From: a bacterium
Lineage (GTDB): Bacteria; JAMOTN01
DNA length: 24,215 nucleotides
Assembly: GCA_027062325.1 (NCBI GenBank)
Contig: JAMOTN010000062.1
Coordinates: 1 to 24,215, forward strand
Direction of reading: 5' to 3'
The position numbers and the translations under genes are program-made. The notes beneath the pieces were generated by a model, which was not told where the DNA came from, did no database searches, and worked only from the letters and a program-made list of their open reading frames with translations. Of this stretch, positions 1 through 7,713 are shown in pieces (position 1 is the first letter of the stretch; each line of letters opens with the position of its first letter).

Positions 1-1274
1 GTTCTTGGAAATGGAATACACTCTCTTACATGATGAGTTCCAGTTATCCATGCAACGAATCTCTCTATACCAAGTCCAAATCCACCATGAGGAAAACCAC
101 CGTACTCACGCAGTTCAACGTACCACCTCATGCTTTCTGGATCAAGACCCCATTCCCTAATCTTTTGGTTAAGTTTTTCTACATCTCCTATTCTTTGACC
201 GCCACCTATAATCTCACCATAACCTTCTGGAGCCAACATGTCTGAACACAAAACAACGTCTGGATTTTCAGGATCTGGCTCCATATAAAATGCCTTACTT
301 TTGGCTGGATATCTGTGAACAAATACAGGTTTTTCAAACTCTTCAGATATGGCAGCTTCTTCGTCAGCCCCAAAGTCTTCTCCCCACTCTATGTCAAAAC
401 CTTTCTTTTTAAGTAGCTCGACAGCTTCTGTGTAACTGAGCCTTTCAAAAGGAGGTTTGATTTTTTCCAGTTTTGATATATCTCTTTCTAAAAATTCCAG
501 TTCAGCTTCACACTCTTTAAGCACTTGAGTAATTGCATAGCTTACCATTTCTTCTTGAACTCTCATGTTTTCCTCAAGAGTAATAAATGCCATTTCTGGT
601 TCAACCATCCAAAACTCTGTCAAGTGACGCCTTGTTTTAGATTTTTCAGCACGAAAGGCTGGACCAAAACAGTAAACTTTACCGAAAGCAGCAGCTGCTG
701 CTTCCATATATAGCTGACCACTTTGTGAAAGATACGCTTTTTTGTCGAAATATTCTACTTCAAATAAAGTAGTGGTTCCCTCACAAACACTTGGAGTAAA
801 TATTGGAGCGTCAACTCGCACGAATCCTTCATTGTGTAGCCAATCCTCAATTGCTTTCATGACTACACTTCTGACTTTTAAGATTGCTCTTGGCCTTCTT
901 GAACGTAGCCAGAGATGACGTCTATCGAGCAGATAATCAATGCCGTGATCTTTCTTTTGAAGAGGCCATTCTTTAGCGGGTTCGTGAAAGATCTTTATTT
1001 CATGCGCAAGTAACTCATATCCATTTATAGCTTTTGGATTTTTAACAACCTCTCCCACTACTTCAACACTTGTTTCATAAGCTATCTTTTTATAGCGCTT
1101 GTAATCTTCTGGAAATTTGGACTTTTCTATAACAATTTGGCAATCTCTTGTGCCATCTCTGAATATCCAGAATGAAACTTTTCCACTTGAACGACGATTG
1201 TAAACCCAACCTTTCACCTTTACCACTTTTCCAACGTGGCTTGGAAAATCACGTACGGAAACGGTTGAAACCAT
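1..1274 (-). CDS. asnS: Asparaginyl-tRNA synthetase (C-terminal end cut by window edge)
   Basis: Charges tRNA-Asn with asparagine in the cytoplasm. The 424 codons present begin with an OB-fold anticodon-binding region (VKVKGWVYNRRSSGKVSFW, residues about 13-31), followed by the class II synthetase core. Motif 2 is visible as FRAEKSKTRRHLTEFWMVE and motif 3 as GGFGLGIERFVAW close to the left edge, so only a handful of C-terminal residues are missing. AsnRS is chosen over AspRS from the general AsnRS-like N-terminus and the size of about 430 residues. The ATG at 1274 follows a GGAGGG site by 6 nt. It lies 12 nt after korC on the same strand, so it is probably the last gene of the kor operon; the functional link is not obvious. 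Partial at the 3' end. Confidence 0.93.
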   Translation of the reverse strand, partial: MVSTVSVRDFPSHVGKVVKVKGWVYNRRSSGKVSFWIFRDGTRDCQIVIEKSKFPEDYKRYKKIAYETSVEVVGEVVKNPKAINGYELLAHEIKIFHEPAKEWPLQKKDHGIDYLLDRRHLWLRSRRPRAILKVRSVVMKAIEDWLHNEGFVRVDAPIFTPSVCEGTTTLFEVEYFDKKAYLSQSGQLYMEAAAAAFGKVYCFGPAFRAEKSKTRRHLTEFWMVEPEMAFITLEENMRVQEEMVSYAITQVLKECEAELEFLERDISKLEKIKPPFERLSYTEAVELLKKKGFDIEWGEDFGADEEAAISEEFEKPVFVHRYPAKSKAFYMEPDPENPDVVLCSDMLAPEGYGEIIGGGQRIGDVEKLNQKIREWGLDPESMRWYVELREYGGFPHGGFGLGIERFVAWITGTHHVRECIPFPR

Positions 1275-1286
1275 CCTATTCCCTCC

Positions 1287-1877
1287 TTATTTAAACCTTT
1301 CCTTTACAAGCTTTATGCCTTCCTCAACAGCTTTTAAATTTATTTCTTCTGTACCCTCAGGCGCTTTTCTTTCGACAGCTTTTTTGAGAGCTTCTTCAGA
1401 CATGATACCGGTAAGAGCAGATATTATTCCAAGTGCCACCATGTTGGCTGTAACCATTTTGCCAACCACATCTCTTGCTGTACGAGTTATATCAAACCCA
1501 AATGAACGGGAGACCGGAAGTGTTTTGGGATGCACGTAAAACTCATCGTATATTAGAACACCCTCAGGTTTAAGAACGTGCTTGTATTTTGTTAAAGCTT
1601 CCTCAGTCATTACGAGGAGAAGATCGACTTTTGTGGCTTTGGGATAGTATATCTCCCCTTCAGAGATTACAACGTCTGCTCTGGTTGCACCACCACGTGC
1701 TTCGGGGCCATAAGCTTGAGTTTGAGCAACGTTTTTTCCTTCGAATAAGCCTACAGCCTCTGCCATTATAACACTTGCCAGAATTAGCCCTTGTCCACCT
1801 GCTCCACTCAAGCGAACTTCAATCCTACTTTTATTTTTGAAAAGGTTTCTTATATCTTCAAGCTTGAAGTCAGCCAT
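1287..1877 (-). CDS. korC: 2-oxoacid:ferredoxin oxidoreductase, gamma subunit (KorC-like)
   Basis: Gamma subunit of a thiamine-diphosphate, CoA-dependent 2-oxoacid:ferredoxin oxidoreductase, most like the 2-oxoglutarate enzyme. The 196-residue length fits a free-standing gamma subunit. Family motifs are GAGGQG at residues 25-30 and YGPEARGG at 57-63. The frame is open further upstream, but the ATG at 1877 is preceded by GGAGGG with 7-nt spacing, and the family usually starts a few residues before the Gly-rich loop, so I take this start. It follows korB by about 45 nt and precedes asnS by 12 nt. The substrate (2-oxoglutarate or another 2-oxoacid) cannot be fixed from sequence alone. Confidence 0.93.
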   Translation of the reverse strand: MADFKLEDIRNLFKNKSRIEVRLSGAGGQGLILASVIMAEAVGLFEGKNVAQTQAYGPEARGGATRADVVISEGEIYYPKATKVDLLLVMTEEALTKYKHVLKPEGVLIYDEFYVHPKTLPVSRSFGFDITRTARDVVGKMVTANMVALGIISALTGIMSEEALKKAVERKAPEGTEEINLKAVEEGIKLVKERFK

Positions 1878-1922
1878 TTTATTTCCCTCCTTTAGAAGTG
1901 AATGTGGATGAATTTGCATTTA

Positions 1923-2831
1923 CTACACATGCCAGCCTTCCTTCGCTTTTATCTCTAACTTTATTTTCATAGCTTCGATATCTTCAGAAAAATCACGACG
2001 TTTTTTGTTGAGGTTCGGCTTTATTATGTGCTCGTAATAAGCTTCGCAGTATTCTGGGATGTCCTTTTTGTTTACAAAAACACCATAAGGAATCTTGCCA
2101 GCACGTTTATCTTCTGGAAGTTTTTCCCATGCATTCAAAGGAATCATGTTATCCTTTAACCATTTGTACATCTCGACTGGTGTTTTAAACCTGTTTCTAC
2201 GTCCATGGGTAGTCCAGCAAGGAGACATTATCTCTACCACGCTCATCCCTTTATGGGCAAAGGCTTCTTTTATAATCTTATCCAGGTGAGTTACGTGATA
2301 AACACTTGAGCGAGCCACGTAAGTTGCCCCTGCTGCTGCAGCTAGTTTGGATATGTCAAAGCTTCTTTCAATATGTCCATAAGGTGATGTGGTGGTTTTT
2401 TCCCCAGATTTTGTTGTTGGTGAGTACTGTCCACCAGTCATACCGTATATCTTGTTATTTATCACAATCAATGTAATATCTATGTTTCTGCGACATGCAT
2501 GTATAAAGTGATTTCCTCCAATTGCTGCAGTATCTCCATCTCCAGCCACTACCACAACATTGAGATCAGGCTTTGCAAACTTTACGCCGGTTGCAAATGC
2601 TATTGGACGTCCGTGAGTGGTATGAAGTGCATCAAAATCTACATAAAAAGGAATACGAGAAGAGCAACCAATACCACCCACAAATACTGTGTTATCACCA
2701 GTCATATTTAAGTCTTCTAAAGCTTTAAAAATTGATCCTAAAATTATTCCTATTCCGCAACCAGAACACCATATTGTTGGCATCTTAAAATTTTTTCTCA
2801 AGTATTTATGTGCTGTACGGTCAAAAGCCAT
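1923..2831 (-). CDS. korB: 2-oxoacid:ferredoxin oxidoreductase, beta subunit (TPP-binding)
   Basis: Beta subunit, binding the thiamine-diphosphate/Mg headgroup and one 4Fe-4S cluster. The 302-residue protein shows the cluster cysteines C22, C25 (WCSGCG), C56 and C205, the TPP/Mg motif GDGD at 97-100 and the following NNKIYGMTGGQ at about 125-135. Length and motif order match KorB/OorB rather than the larger PorB. The ATG at 2831 sits 6-8 nt after GGAGGG; a longer reading is possible but would include the ribosome binding site. Second from last of the four kor subunits in the order D-A-B-C, the usual arrangement in anaerobes. Electron acceptor is ferredoxin through KorD. Confidence 0.95.
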   Translation of the reverse strand: MAFDRTAHKYLRKNFKMPTIWCSGCGIGIILGSIFKALEDLNMTGDNTVFVGGIGCSSRIPFYVDFDALHTTHGRPIAFATGVKFAKPDLNVVVVAGDGDTAAIGGNHFIHACRRNIDITLIVINNKIYGMTGGQYSPTTKSGEKTTTSPYGHIERSFDISKLAAAAGATYVARSSVYHVTHLDKIIKEAFAHKGMSVVEIMSPCWTTHGRRNRFKTPVEMYKWLKDNMIPLNAWEKLPEDKRAGKIPYGVFVNKKDIPEYCEAYYEHIIKPNLNKKRRDFSEDIEAMKIKLEIKAKEGWHV

Positions 2832-2882
2832 TTTTTCTCCCTCCTTCACGATTACAGATCGATTATGGATAAGTTTTAAAGT

Positions 2883-4022
2883 TTATACTCCTTTTATAAA
2901 GTCTCTAATCTCAAATGGATGCAACAGCTCCCCATCCCATCTACCTTTGAAGAAGACAGGAACGTTTAAGCCTTTTGTGGCTCTTTCCACTTCTCCCACA
3001 AGTTCGCCATAGTTGAGTTCACACACCAAAACGGCCTTTTTACCATTTGCAAGCTCTCTGACTATTTTTGCGGGGAATGGCCAAACTGTAAGAATTCTCA
3101 AAAGCCCCACCTTTTTACCTTCTTTTCTTGTTAATAAAACTGCTTCTTTTGCAGCTCTGGCAGCGGAACCATAAGCGATCAAAAGGTATTCAGCGTCTTC
3201 AGTCATAAACTCTTCGTAACGCCATATTTTTTCTTCGTGTGCATAAATTTTTTTGTGAAGCCTCTTAACAAGTTTTGTTATTTCGTTATCATCTGATGTA
3301 GGAAAGCCCATCTCGTCATGGAAAAGACCTGTAGTCAAGAAACGATAACCTTCTCCAAATATTGCCATAGGAGGGATGTAATCCTCAGTATGCTTGTAAG
3401 GTTTATAAAACTCTGGAGGTTCTGATGGTTTTTTACGATTCACGACTTTGATTTCTTCCGGCATAGGTAGCACAACACGTTCTCTCATGTGTCCGATAAC
3501 CTCATCTAATAAAAGTACAACAGGGGTCCTATATTCCTCTGCAAAGTTTACAGCCATAACGGTAGCATCATAGACTTCTCGCACTGTGTGCGGGGCAAGT
3601 GCAATTATTGGGTAATTACCGTGACTTCCCCATTTAGCCTGCATAACATCCCCTTGAGATGCTTTAGTAGGAAGACCAGTTGAGGGTCCACCACGCTGCA
3701 CGTTGACTACTACACATGGAGCTTCCACCATTGCGGCAAAGCCCAAATTTTCTTGCATGAGAGAAAAGCCGGGCCCGCTTGTTGCTGTCATAGGTTTTAG
3801 ACCTGCAAATGATGCTCCAACAAGAGCTGCCATACTACCAAGCTCGTCCTCCATTTGAATAAAGCGACCACCAACTTTTGGAAGCTCGGCGGCCAACATC
3901 TCAGCAATTTCTGTGGAGGGCGTTATGGGATATCCAGCGAAAAATCTCACCCCTGCATCTATCGCTGCTACTGCGCAAGCCTCGTTTCCCTGAATTATTC
4001 CAACTCTTTTGAATTCAGACAT
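2883..4022 (-). CDS. korA: 2-oxoacid:ferredoxin oxidoreductase, alpha subunit
   Basis: Alpha subunit of the same enzyme, 379 residues, contributing the pyrimidine-binding side of the TPP site. Visible motifs are GYPITPSTE at 30-38, MEDELGS at 57-63, TSGPGFSLM at 81-89 and RGGPSTGLPTK at 110-120, all typical of KorA/VorB-type alpha chains. The C-terminal third (from about residue 285) carries the transketolase C-terminal-like region. The ATG at 4022 follows AAGGAGG by 9 nt. It begins about 45 nt after korD, so the four subunits are clearly co-transcribed. The assignment to 2-oxoglutarate is the most likely, but 2-oxoisovalerate-type enzymes have similar alpha chains. Confidence 0.94.
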   Translation of the reverse strand: MSEFKRVGIIQGNEACAVAAIDAGVRFFAGYPITPSTEIAEMLAAELPKVGGRFIQMEDELGSMAALVGASFAGLKPMTATSGPGFSLMQENLGFAAMVEAPCVVVNVQRGGPSTGLPTKASQGDVMQAKWGSHGNYPIIALAPHTVREVYDATVMAVNFAEEYRTPVVLLLDEVIGHMRERVVLPMPEEIKVVNRKKPSEPPEFYKPYKHTEDYIPPMAIFGEGYRFLTTGLFHDEMGFPTSDDNEITKLVKRLHKKIYAHEEKIWRYEEFMTEDAEYLLIAYGSAARAAKEAVLLTRKEGKKVGLLRILTVWPFPAKIVRELANGKKAVLVCELNYGELVGEVERATKGLNVPVFFKGRWDGELLHPFEIRDFIKGV

Positions 4023-4066
4023 TATTTGTCGCCTCCTTTTCGAGGGTTTGGGTTAGAAAAATTACT

Positions 4067-4294
4067 TTATTTACCATCATCAACTATTATTGCAAAGTCT
4101 GGACATCTCAGTTGACAAAGTTTACACTTTATGCAGTCTTGAGGTCTTACAACTGCACATTTGTTTTGATCATCAATTTCTAAAACATTTTTTGGACAAA
4201 ACTCAACGCAAATTCCACACCCTTTACACCAAGCGCGATAAACATACACCGGTGAGGTGTAGCCTTCGAGTTCTTTTTCAGTTGGTCCTCTCAC
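4067..4294 (-). CDS. korD: 2-oxoacid:ferredoxin oxidoreductase, delta (2x[4Fe-4S] ferredoxin) subunit
   Basis: Electron-transfer subunit of 75 residues with two CxxCxxCxxxCP cluster motifs: C23, C26, C29, C33 and C54, C57, C60, C64. It passes electrons from the catalytic subunits to soluble ferredoxin. The start is a GTG at 4294 that overlaps the TGA of the preceding gene (GTGA), so translation is probably coupled to the unknown 346-aa protein. That tight overlap is the main argument that the upstream protein belongs functionally with this enzyme. Confidence 0.94.
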   Translation of the reverse strand: MRGPTEKELEGYTSPVYVYRAWCKGCGICVEFCPKNVLEIDDQNKCAVVRPQDCIKCKLCQLRCPDFAIIVDDGK

Positions 4295-5331
4295 CTTAAA
4301 ATACCCCCCTTTTTAAATAGAGTAAGAATTCGATTTTCAAGTGCAGTAGAGAGTTCCTTGAGGAAAAAAGAGTGCTCCTCAAAAGTTAGAAAGTCTCTAT
4401 TTAGCAGCTTTTTTATCTCTGAATTTTCAAGTTCAAAATTGTCTATTAGCCAATTCATGACTCCAAGCCAACTAGGATGGATTAAAAATTTTTCATATGG
4501 TTTAGCAATACTTGTTACGCTAAAGGGGACGAGTTCAATTACTTTTGCTCCTTCTAAAAATTTGCTGTCTTGGTTGTTGAGATGGAATCCGGGATGTGCT
4601 GAAATTACAACTTCTGCTCTATTACGCAGCACTTCATTCCAACTCATTTTGTTAAGTGGAGTGAAATCTGCAGATAGAATGTTTTCCATTGTGGAAGAAG
4701 CAAGCTTTTTTAATTCTCCTGCCTTCATTTCTTCTATAAATCCATATTTGTCCACTATGAATCCTTTGATAATTACTTCGTCGGGAATAGAATTAAGCAG
4801 TGATGGTGATAAACCTATAATTGTCACCTCTTTTGGAGCGACTGACTGAGCGAAAATTTTGTTCAAAGTGTTTCTATAAAACGAGGAGAAATCTATGACA
4901 TTGCATTGAGACTTCAAATTTTCAAGGATCAACTTCAGTTGAGGATGAGTTGTGATTATAAGATTTGATTCTTTGAGTATACCGCTTGCAGATAGCATAA
5001 ACTGTGTTAAAGATGTATCATCCATCATTCCTGGTTCTGCAAGAAAGATTTGAGTTGAAGATGAATATGGAAGGTTCAAGTAAGCCAGGACGGCTGAAAG
5101 TACAAAGGATGATGCAAAGATGAGATCCTCATCTGCAAAGCGAGAAAATATTACGAGGGAAATTGTGTCAGAGTACACGTCTTCTATACACCCAACTTCA
5201 AATTTTATGGGGGTAATATTTTGAGGACTGCCCAGAAATAGACAGCAACTTTCGTATCTTCTAAGGTAAAGAAAAAGTTCAGGATATTTAACAAAAGAGA
5301 GAATTTTGTCTTGTTTTAAAATCTGAGCCAT
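4291..5331 (-). CDS. Unknown protein heading the kor operon; possible degenerate tandem-CCG (HdrB/GlpC-like) protein
   Basis: 346 residues, no signal peptide or membrane segment, no confident family match by eye. The layout suggests two similar halves. Each has a helical stretch, then a hydrophobic strand ending in a motif that resembles the VxxxCPxC core of CCG domains of heterodisulfide reductase and GlpC-type proteins, but with the cysteine replaced: IITTHPQL at 125-132 and VVISAHPGF at 241-249, each followed about 13-18 residues later by a strand (NVIDFSSFYR, KVIELVPFSV). Only four cysteines remain (C29, C30, C48, C143), too few for CCG clusters. The ATG at 5331 follows GAGAGG by 8 nt, with a TTG just before it. 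First gene after the promoter at 5371-5399 and overlapping korD by 4 nt. A non-catalytic scaffold or regulator of the oxidoreductase is an inference only. Confidence 0.85.
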   Translation of the reverse strand: MAQILKQDKILSFVKYPELFLYLRRYESCCLFLGSPQNITPIKFEVGCIEDVYSDTISLVIFSRFADEDLIFASSFVLSAVLAYLNLPYSSSTQIFLAEPGMMDDTSLTQFMLSASGILKESNLIITTHPQLKLILENLKSQCNVIDFSSFYRNTLNKIFAQSVAPKEVTIIGLSPSLLNSIPDEVIIKGFIVDKYGFIEEMKAGELKKLASSTMENILSADFTPLNKMSWNEVLRNRAEVVISAHPGFHLNNQDSKFLEGAKVIELVPFSVTSIAKPYEKFLIHPSWLGVMNWLIDNFELENSEIKKLLNRDFLTFEEHSFFLKELSTALENRILTLFKKGGILR

Positions 5332-5370
5332 CAAAGGCGCCTCTCAAACTTTGGTTTTAATTCGCAAGTG

Positions 5371-5399
5371 ATTATACAAGAAAGTTAAGGTGATTACAA
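5371..5399 (-). promoter_or_regulatory. Promoter of the kor-asnS operon
   Basis: On the minus strand, -35 TTGTAA (5394-5399) and a perfect -10 TATAAT (5371-5376) are separated by 17 nt. The predicted start of transcription is near 5364, giving a leader of about 33 nt before the ATG at 5331. The adjoining 125-bp gap (5332-5456) holds nothing else I can recognise; the upstream radical SAM gene ends at 5457 on the same strand without an obvious terminator. Confidence 0.65.
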
Positions 5400-5456
5400 G
5401 GATAAATGTGGATTGAAATTTGAAGGTTGGGGTGCTTTAAAAGGAAGTTTTTCAAG

Positions 5457-6476
5457 TTATTTGTAGTATTGTTCAGGGATTATTAAATGCTCTTTCAAAA
5501 ACTCCAATTCGCTTTTTAGCTCTGTTTCTGTCGGAGGGTAGTAGTAGTTGTATCTGAATGATTTTACAGCTTCATTGTAATATGGGCGATTGCACCATTT
5601 GCAGCCCCGCGTCTGTATAGCGCGGTGGACTATTTCAGTGGTTGTTTCAATTTTTTGTATGTAACCTGATTTGAATTGGATTGAATGTGGAATTGAGTAT
5701 TGAATCTGATAAGTTGCGATTTGAATTAGACGCCATTTAAGGGGGTTGGGTTGTTGCTTGGGGAGTGATGGATGGTTGACAACGGGTGTATATGCGAATA
5801 TACCTACTTTTATGCCTTTGCTGACTAGCTTTCGAAATAAATCTAGGAATTCAATATCTGACTCTCCTAAACCATATATTAAGTGCGTTGTAACTTTTCC
5901 GGGAAATGATTTTGCAATTTTCATAAGTTCTGAGTAAAGCTGCTTCCAGCCTGTTCTAAATCTGGGCTTTACTTCGTCCAGAGCTATACATATTCTTTCA
6001 ACTCCATTGGTGAGCAAAGTGGCGGCTTGGTTGTAGTTCAGGCGTGCACACACTGAGATGAGGGGAGGAGTAAGGTCCAGTTTTAAATAGTAATTGTGGA
6101 TTTTAAAGATTAATTTTATGACAGAATTTTCAAATCCTCCAGCTACTTGAAAGCATATACGTTTAAATCCTGCTTGGGATAGCAATTCCAGCCAATTATC
6201 AGGAGCTTTAAACCATCCAACTCTTGAGACACGCTGGGTTGTAGTAGTGTTTAAGTCAGAATTTTGTGAACAATATGTGCACTTGAATGGACAGTTTTTA
6301 CCGACTAGTATGTAAGCGGTTGTTGCATAATTGATAAGGTGTGCTAGAGATGATTTTGAGTGAGTTTGATATTTAAAAGCTAGATTGGTGTTTATACGTT
6401 TTTTAAAAGTCGCTACTTTGTAAGTTAGTTCAGATAAGTATATGTCGAGTTTTTTCTCTGATAAAGATATACCCAT
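5457..6476 (-). CDS. lipS2: LipS2-like radical SAM protein (probable lipoyl synthase subunit)
   Basis: 339-residue radical SAM enzyme. The SAM-binding 4Fe-4S motif CxxxCxxC is at C62, C66, C69 (CPFKCTYCSQ). It then shows several features I associate with LipS2: a VSRVGW segment at 83-88, KRICFQVAGG at 105-114, THLIYGLGES at 197-206, FAYTP at 227-231 and, near the C-terminus, RGCKWCNRPYYNE at 290-302 with C292 and C295, which would bind a second cluster. In the known LipS1/LipS2 pair both proteins are needed to insert sulfur into octanoyl groups on lipoate-dependent proteins. No lipS1 lies next to it here. The start ATG at 6476 follows an AAGGGGAAG site. The name is by motif memory; a biotin-synthase-like paralogue of other function is the alternative. 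Confidence 0.7.
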   Translation of the reverse strand: MGISLSEKKLDIYLSELTYKVATFKKRINTNLAFKYQTHSKSSLAHLINYATTAYILVGKNCPFKCTYCSQNSDLNTTTTQRVSRVGWFKAPDNWLELLSQAGFKRICFQVAGGFENSVIKLIFKIHNYYLKLDLTPPLISVCARLNYNQAATLLTNGVERICIALDEVKPRFRTGWKQLYSELMKIAKSFPGKVTTHLIYGLGESDIEFLDLFRKLVSKGIKVGIFAYTPVVNHPSLPKQQPNPLKWRLIQIATYQIQYSIPHSIQFKSGYIQKIETTTEIVHRAIQTRGCKWCNRPYYNEAVKSFRYNYYYPPTETELKSELEFLKEHLIIPEQYYK

Positions 6477-6563
6477 TTAAGTCTTCCCCTTCCACCTTAA
6501 TTTTTCTCATTTGATTTTAGCAGATTTGATAAGAATTTGGGTGCGTTTAAAAAAGATTAAATC

Positions 6564-6592
6564 TTGACAAGAGTAAACGAGTATATTAAAAT
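6564..6592 (+). promoter_or_regulatory. Strong sigma70-like promoter of the DUF5320-padR-nifX-minD operon
   Basis: Perfect -35 TTGACA (6564-6569), 17-nt spacer, -10 TAAAAT (6587-6592). Transcription would start near 6600, about 40 nt before the ATG at 6641. No clear palindrome overlaps the core elements, although the encoded PadR protein would be expected to bind nearby. Confidence 0.7.
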
Positions 6593-6640
6593 TGCATATA
6601 GAAAAGAAAGATATATACAAAACAAAAGGGGGTGGCTGCG

Positions 6641-6895
6641 ATGCCGGGTTTTGACGGAACTGGTCCGCTTGGTGAAGGACCAATGACTGGAAGAGGAATG
6701 GGAAGATGTGGAACAGGAGCTCGTGGAGGTTGGAATTGGTTTGGAAGAGGAACAGGCTTTGGACGTGGTTGGGGGCGTGGATTTGGTTTTGGAAGAGGAG
6801 CAGGCTTTGGACGCGGTTGGGGACGAGGATTTGGTTTTGGAAGAGGAGCAGGCTTTGGACGTGGAGCAGGACGAGGTTGGTTTGGCTGGTGGTAG
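6641..6895 (+). CDS. Gly/Arg-rich small protein, DUF5320-like
   Basis: 84 residues. The N-terminus MPGFDGTGPLGEGPMTGRG is typical of the DUF5320 family (GTGP...GPMTGRG...C), followed by a low-complexity tail made of GFGRG/GWGRG repeats with aromatic residues, ending FGWW. Only Gly, Arg, Phe, Trp and Ala are used in the last 50 residues. Family members sit beside NifX-like and MinD-ferredoxin genes in many anaerobes; the function is unknown. The ATG at 6641 is preferred to the in-frame GTG at 6632, which is part of the AAAGGGGG ribosome binding region. Several long antisense frames over it are an effect of the repeat composition and not genes. Confidence 0.85.
   Translation: MPGFDGTGPLGEGPMTGRGMGRCGTGARGGWNWFGRGTGFGRGWGRGFGFGRGAGFGRGWGRGFGFGRGAGFGRGAGRGWFGWW
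6741..6875 (+). repeat. 48-bp in-frame tandem repeat inside the DUF5320-like gene
   Basis: Units begin at 6741, 6789 and 6837, each starting TTGGAAGAGGARCAGG. Two full units and a third partial one encode a 16-residue period (FGRGxGFGRGWGRGFG). The copies differ at only a few positions, which suggests recent expansion. Confidence 0.85.
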
Positions 6896-6905
6896 CATTT
6901 ACCAC
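6889..6905 (+). promoter_or_regulatory. Small hairpin over the stop codon between DUF5320-like gene and padR
   Basis: GTGGTA (6889-6894), loop GCATT, TACCAC (6900-6905): a perfect 6-bp stem that includes the TAG stop. There is no following U-run, so it is not a standard terminator; it could be a partial attenuator or RNA stabiliser separating a highly expressed small protein from its regulator, or chance. Confidence 0.35.
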
Positions 6906-6938
6906 GTCTTTACTAGGCGATGAATGAGGTGAGGGGAA

Positions 6939-7319
6939 GTGTTCGGACGTTGGCAGAGAGGAGGCATGATGCGAAGAGGTGATAGGCTTGGTCGTTTTGG
7001 GATAGGTTTTTTAATGAAAGTGGCTATCTTAAGGATGTTGGAGAAGGAGCCGTTGCATGGTTATGACATAGCTCGACGTTTGGAAGAATTGTCACCGGTT
7101 TTCAACTTCCCCTCGCCTGCTTACTTTGGTTCGTTATACCGTGTGCTCATGGATATGGAAGTTAAAGGTTTTATTATCGAAGATAAAGATGCTGTGGTGG
7201 AGGATGAAAGGCGCAGAGTTTTCATGATAACTGAGGATGGTAGGGCATGGTTGAAAACAGCTTTGGAAAGTTTGCAAACTTACAAAGAGTTGATAGATAA
7301 CTTGGTAGGAGGTGTTTAA
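6939..7319 (+). CDS. PadR-family transcriptional regulator
   Basis: 126-residue winged-helix repressor. A basic N-terminal extension (residues 1-25, rich in Gly and Arg) precedes the PadR DNA-binding domain: MKVAILRMLEKEPLHGYDI (26-44), the recognition helix region ending SPAYFGSLYRVLMDMEVKG, and the wing RRVFMITEDG at about 98-107. The start is a GTG at 6939 preceded by GAGGTGA with 6-nt spacing; the in-frame ATGs at 6966 and 6969 lack a site. Lies 43 nt after the DUF5320-like gene and overlaps nothing; probably represses its own operon. The effector is unknown. Confidence 0.9.
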   Translation: MFGRWQRGGMMRRGDRLGRFGIGFLMKVAILRMLEKEPLHGYDIARRLEELSPVFNFPSPAYFGSLYRVLMDMEVKGFIIEDKDAVVEDERRRVFMITEDGRAWLKTALESLQTYKELIDNLVGGV

Positions 7320-7320
7320 A

Positions 7321-7650
7321 ATGAAAGTAGCAATACCTGTTATGGGGACTGCAGAAGATAGTTTGGTTGAGACAAGGTTTGCAAGGGCAAGTACTTTTGC
7401 AATAGTTGATGTTGACTCTGGGAGTGTGGAATTTGTTCAAAATCCAGCTGCCTCTGCTGCTGGAGGAGCAGGGCCGAAGGCTGTTCAATTTTTAGTAGAT
7501 CAAGGAGTAGAAGCGGTAGTTGCAGGTCAGATTGGTCCAAACGCTCAAAATGCTTTAAGGAGCGCTGGAATCAAAGCTTATCAAGCTGTAGGAGGGACTT
7601 TGAAGGAAGTTATAGAAAAATTTAAGGCTGGTGAATTGAGAGAGATATAA
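7321..7650 (+). CDS. Dinitrogenase iron-molybdenum cofactor family protein (NifX/NafY-like)
   Basis: 109 residues, a single domain of the small RNaseH-like family that includes NifX, NafY and the C-terminus of NifB. Typical blocks are MKVAIPV at the start, RFARASTFAIVDVD (19-32), the NP...GGAG segment at 41-51, and IGPNAQNALRSAGIKAYQAVGGT at about 71-93. In nitrogen fixers the family carries Fe-Mo cofactor precursors, but many anaerobes without nitrogenase have it next to MinD/ferredoxin genes, as here, so a general Fe-S or metal carrier role is inferred. The ATG at 7321 follows TAGGAGGTG by 6 nt; padR ends just before it. Confidence 0.92.
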   Translation: MKVAIPVMGTAEDSLVETRFARASTFAIVDVDSGSVEFVQNPAASAAGGAGPKAVQFLVDQGVEAVVAGQIGPNAQNALRSAGIKAYQAVGGTLKEVIEKFKAGELREI

Positions 7651-7713
7651 GAGATGTGGTAGCTGCTTGAAAATTACTTTTTATTGGTGGAAGTTGTAGG
7701 AGGGTATGAGGTT

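Noticed and set aside
4358-4849. 163-codon plus-strand frame opposite the first kor operon gene
   Set aside because: No ribosome binding site, and the minus frame is bounded by a good promoter and a 4-nt overlap with korD.
6564-6569. TTGACA before the DUF5320-like gene as a further copy of the palindromic operator
   Set aside because: It lacks the opposing TGTCAA arm; it is simply a consensus -35.
6507-6923. Several long frames on both strands over the DUF5320-like gene
   Set aside because: They arise from the 48-bp repeat read in other frames; only the plus frame from 6641 matches a known family.
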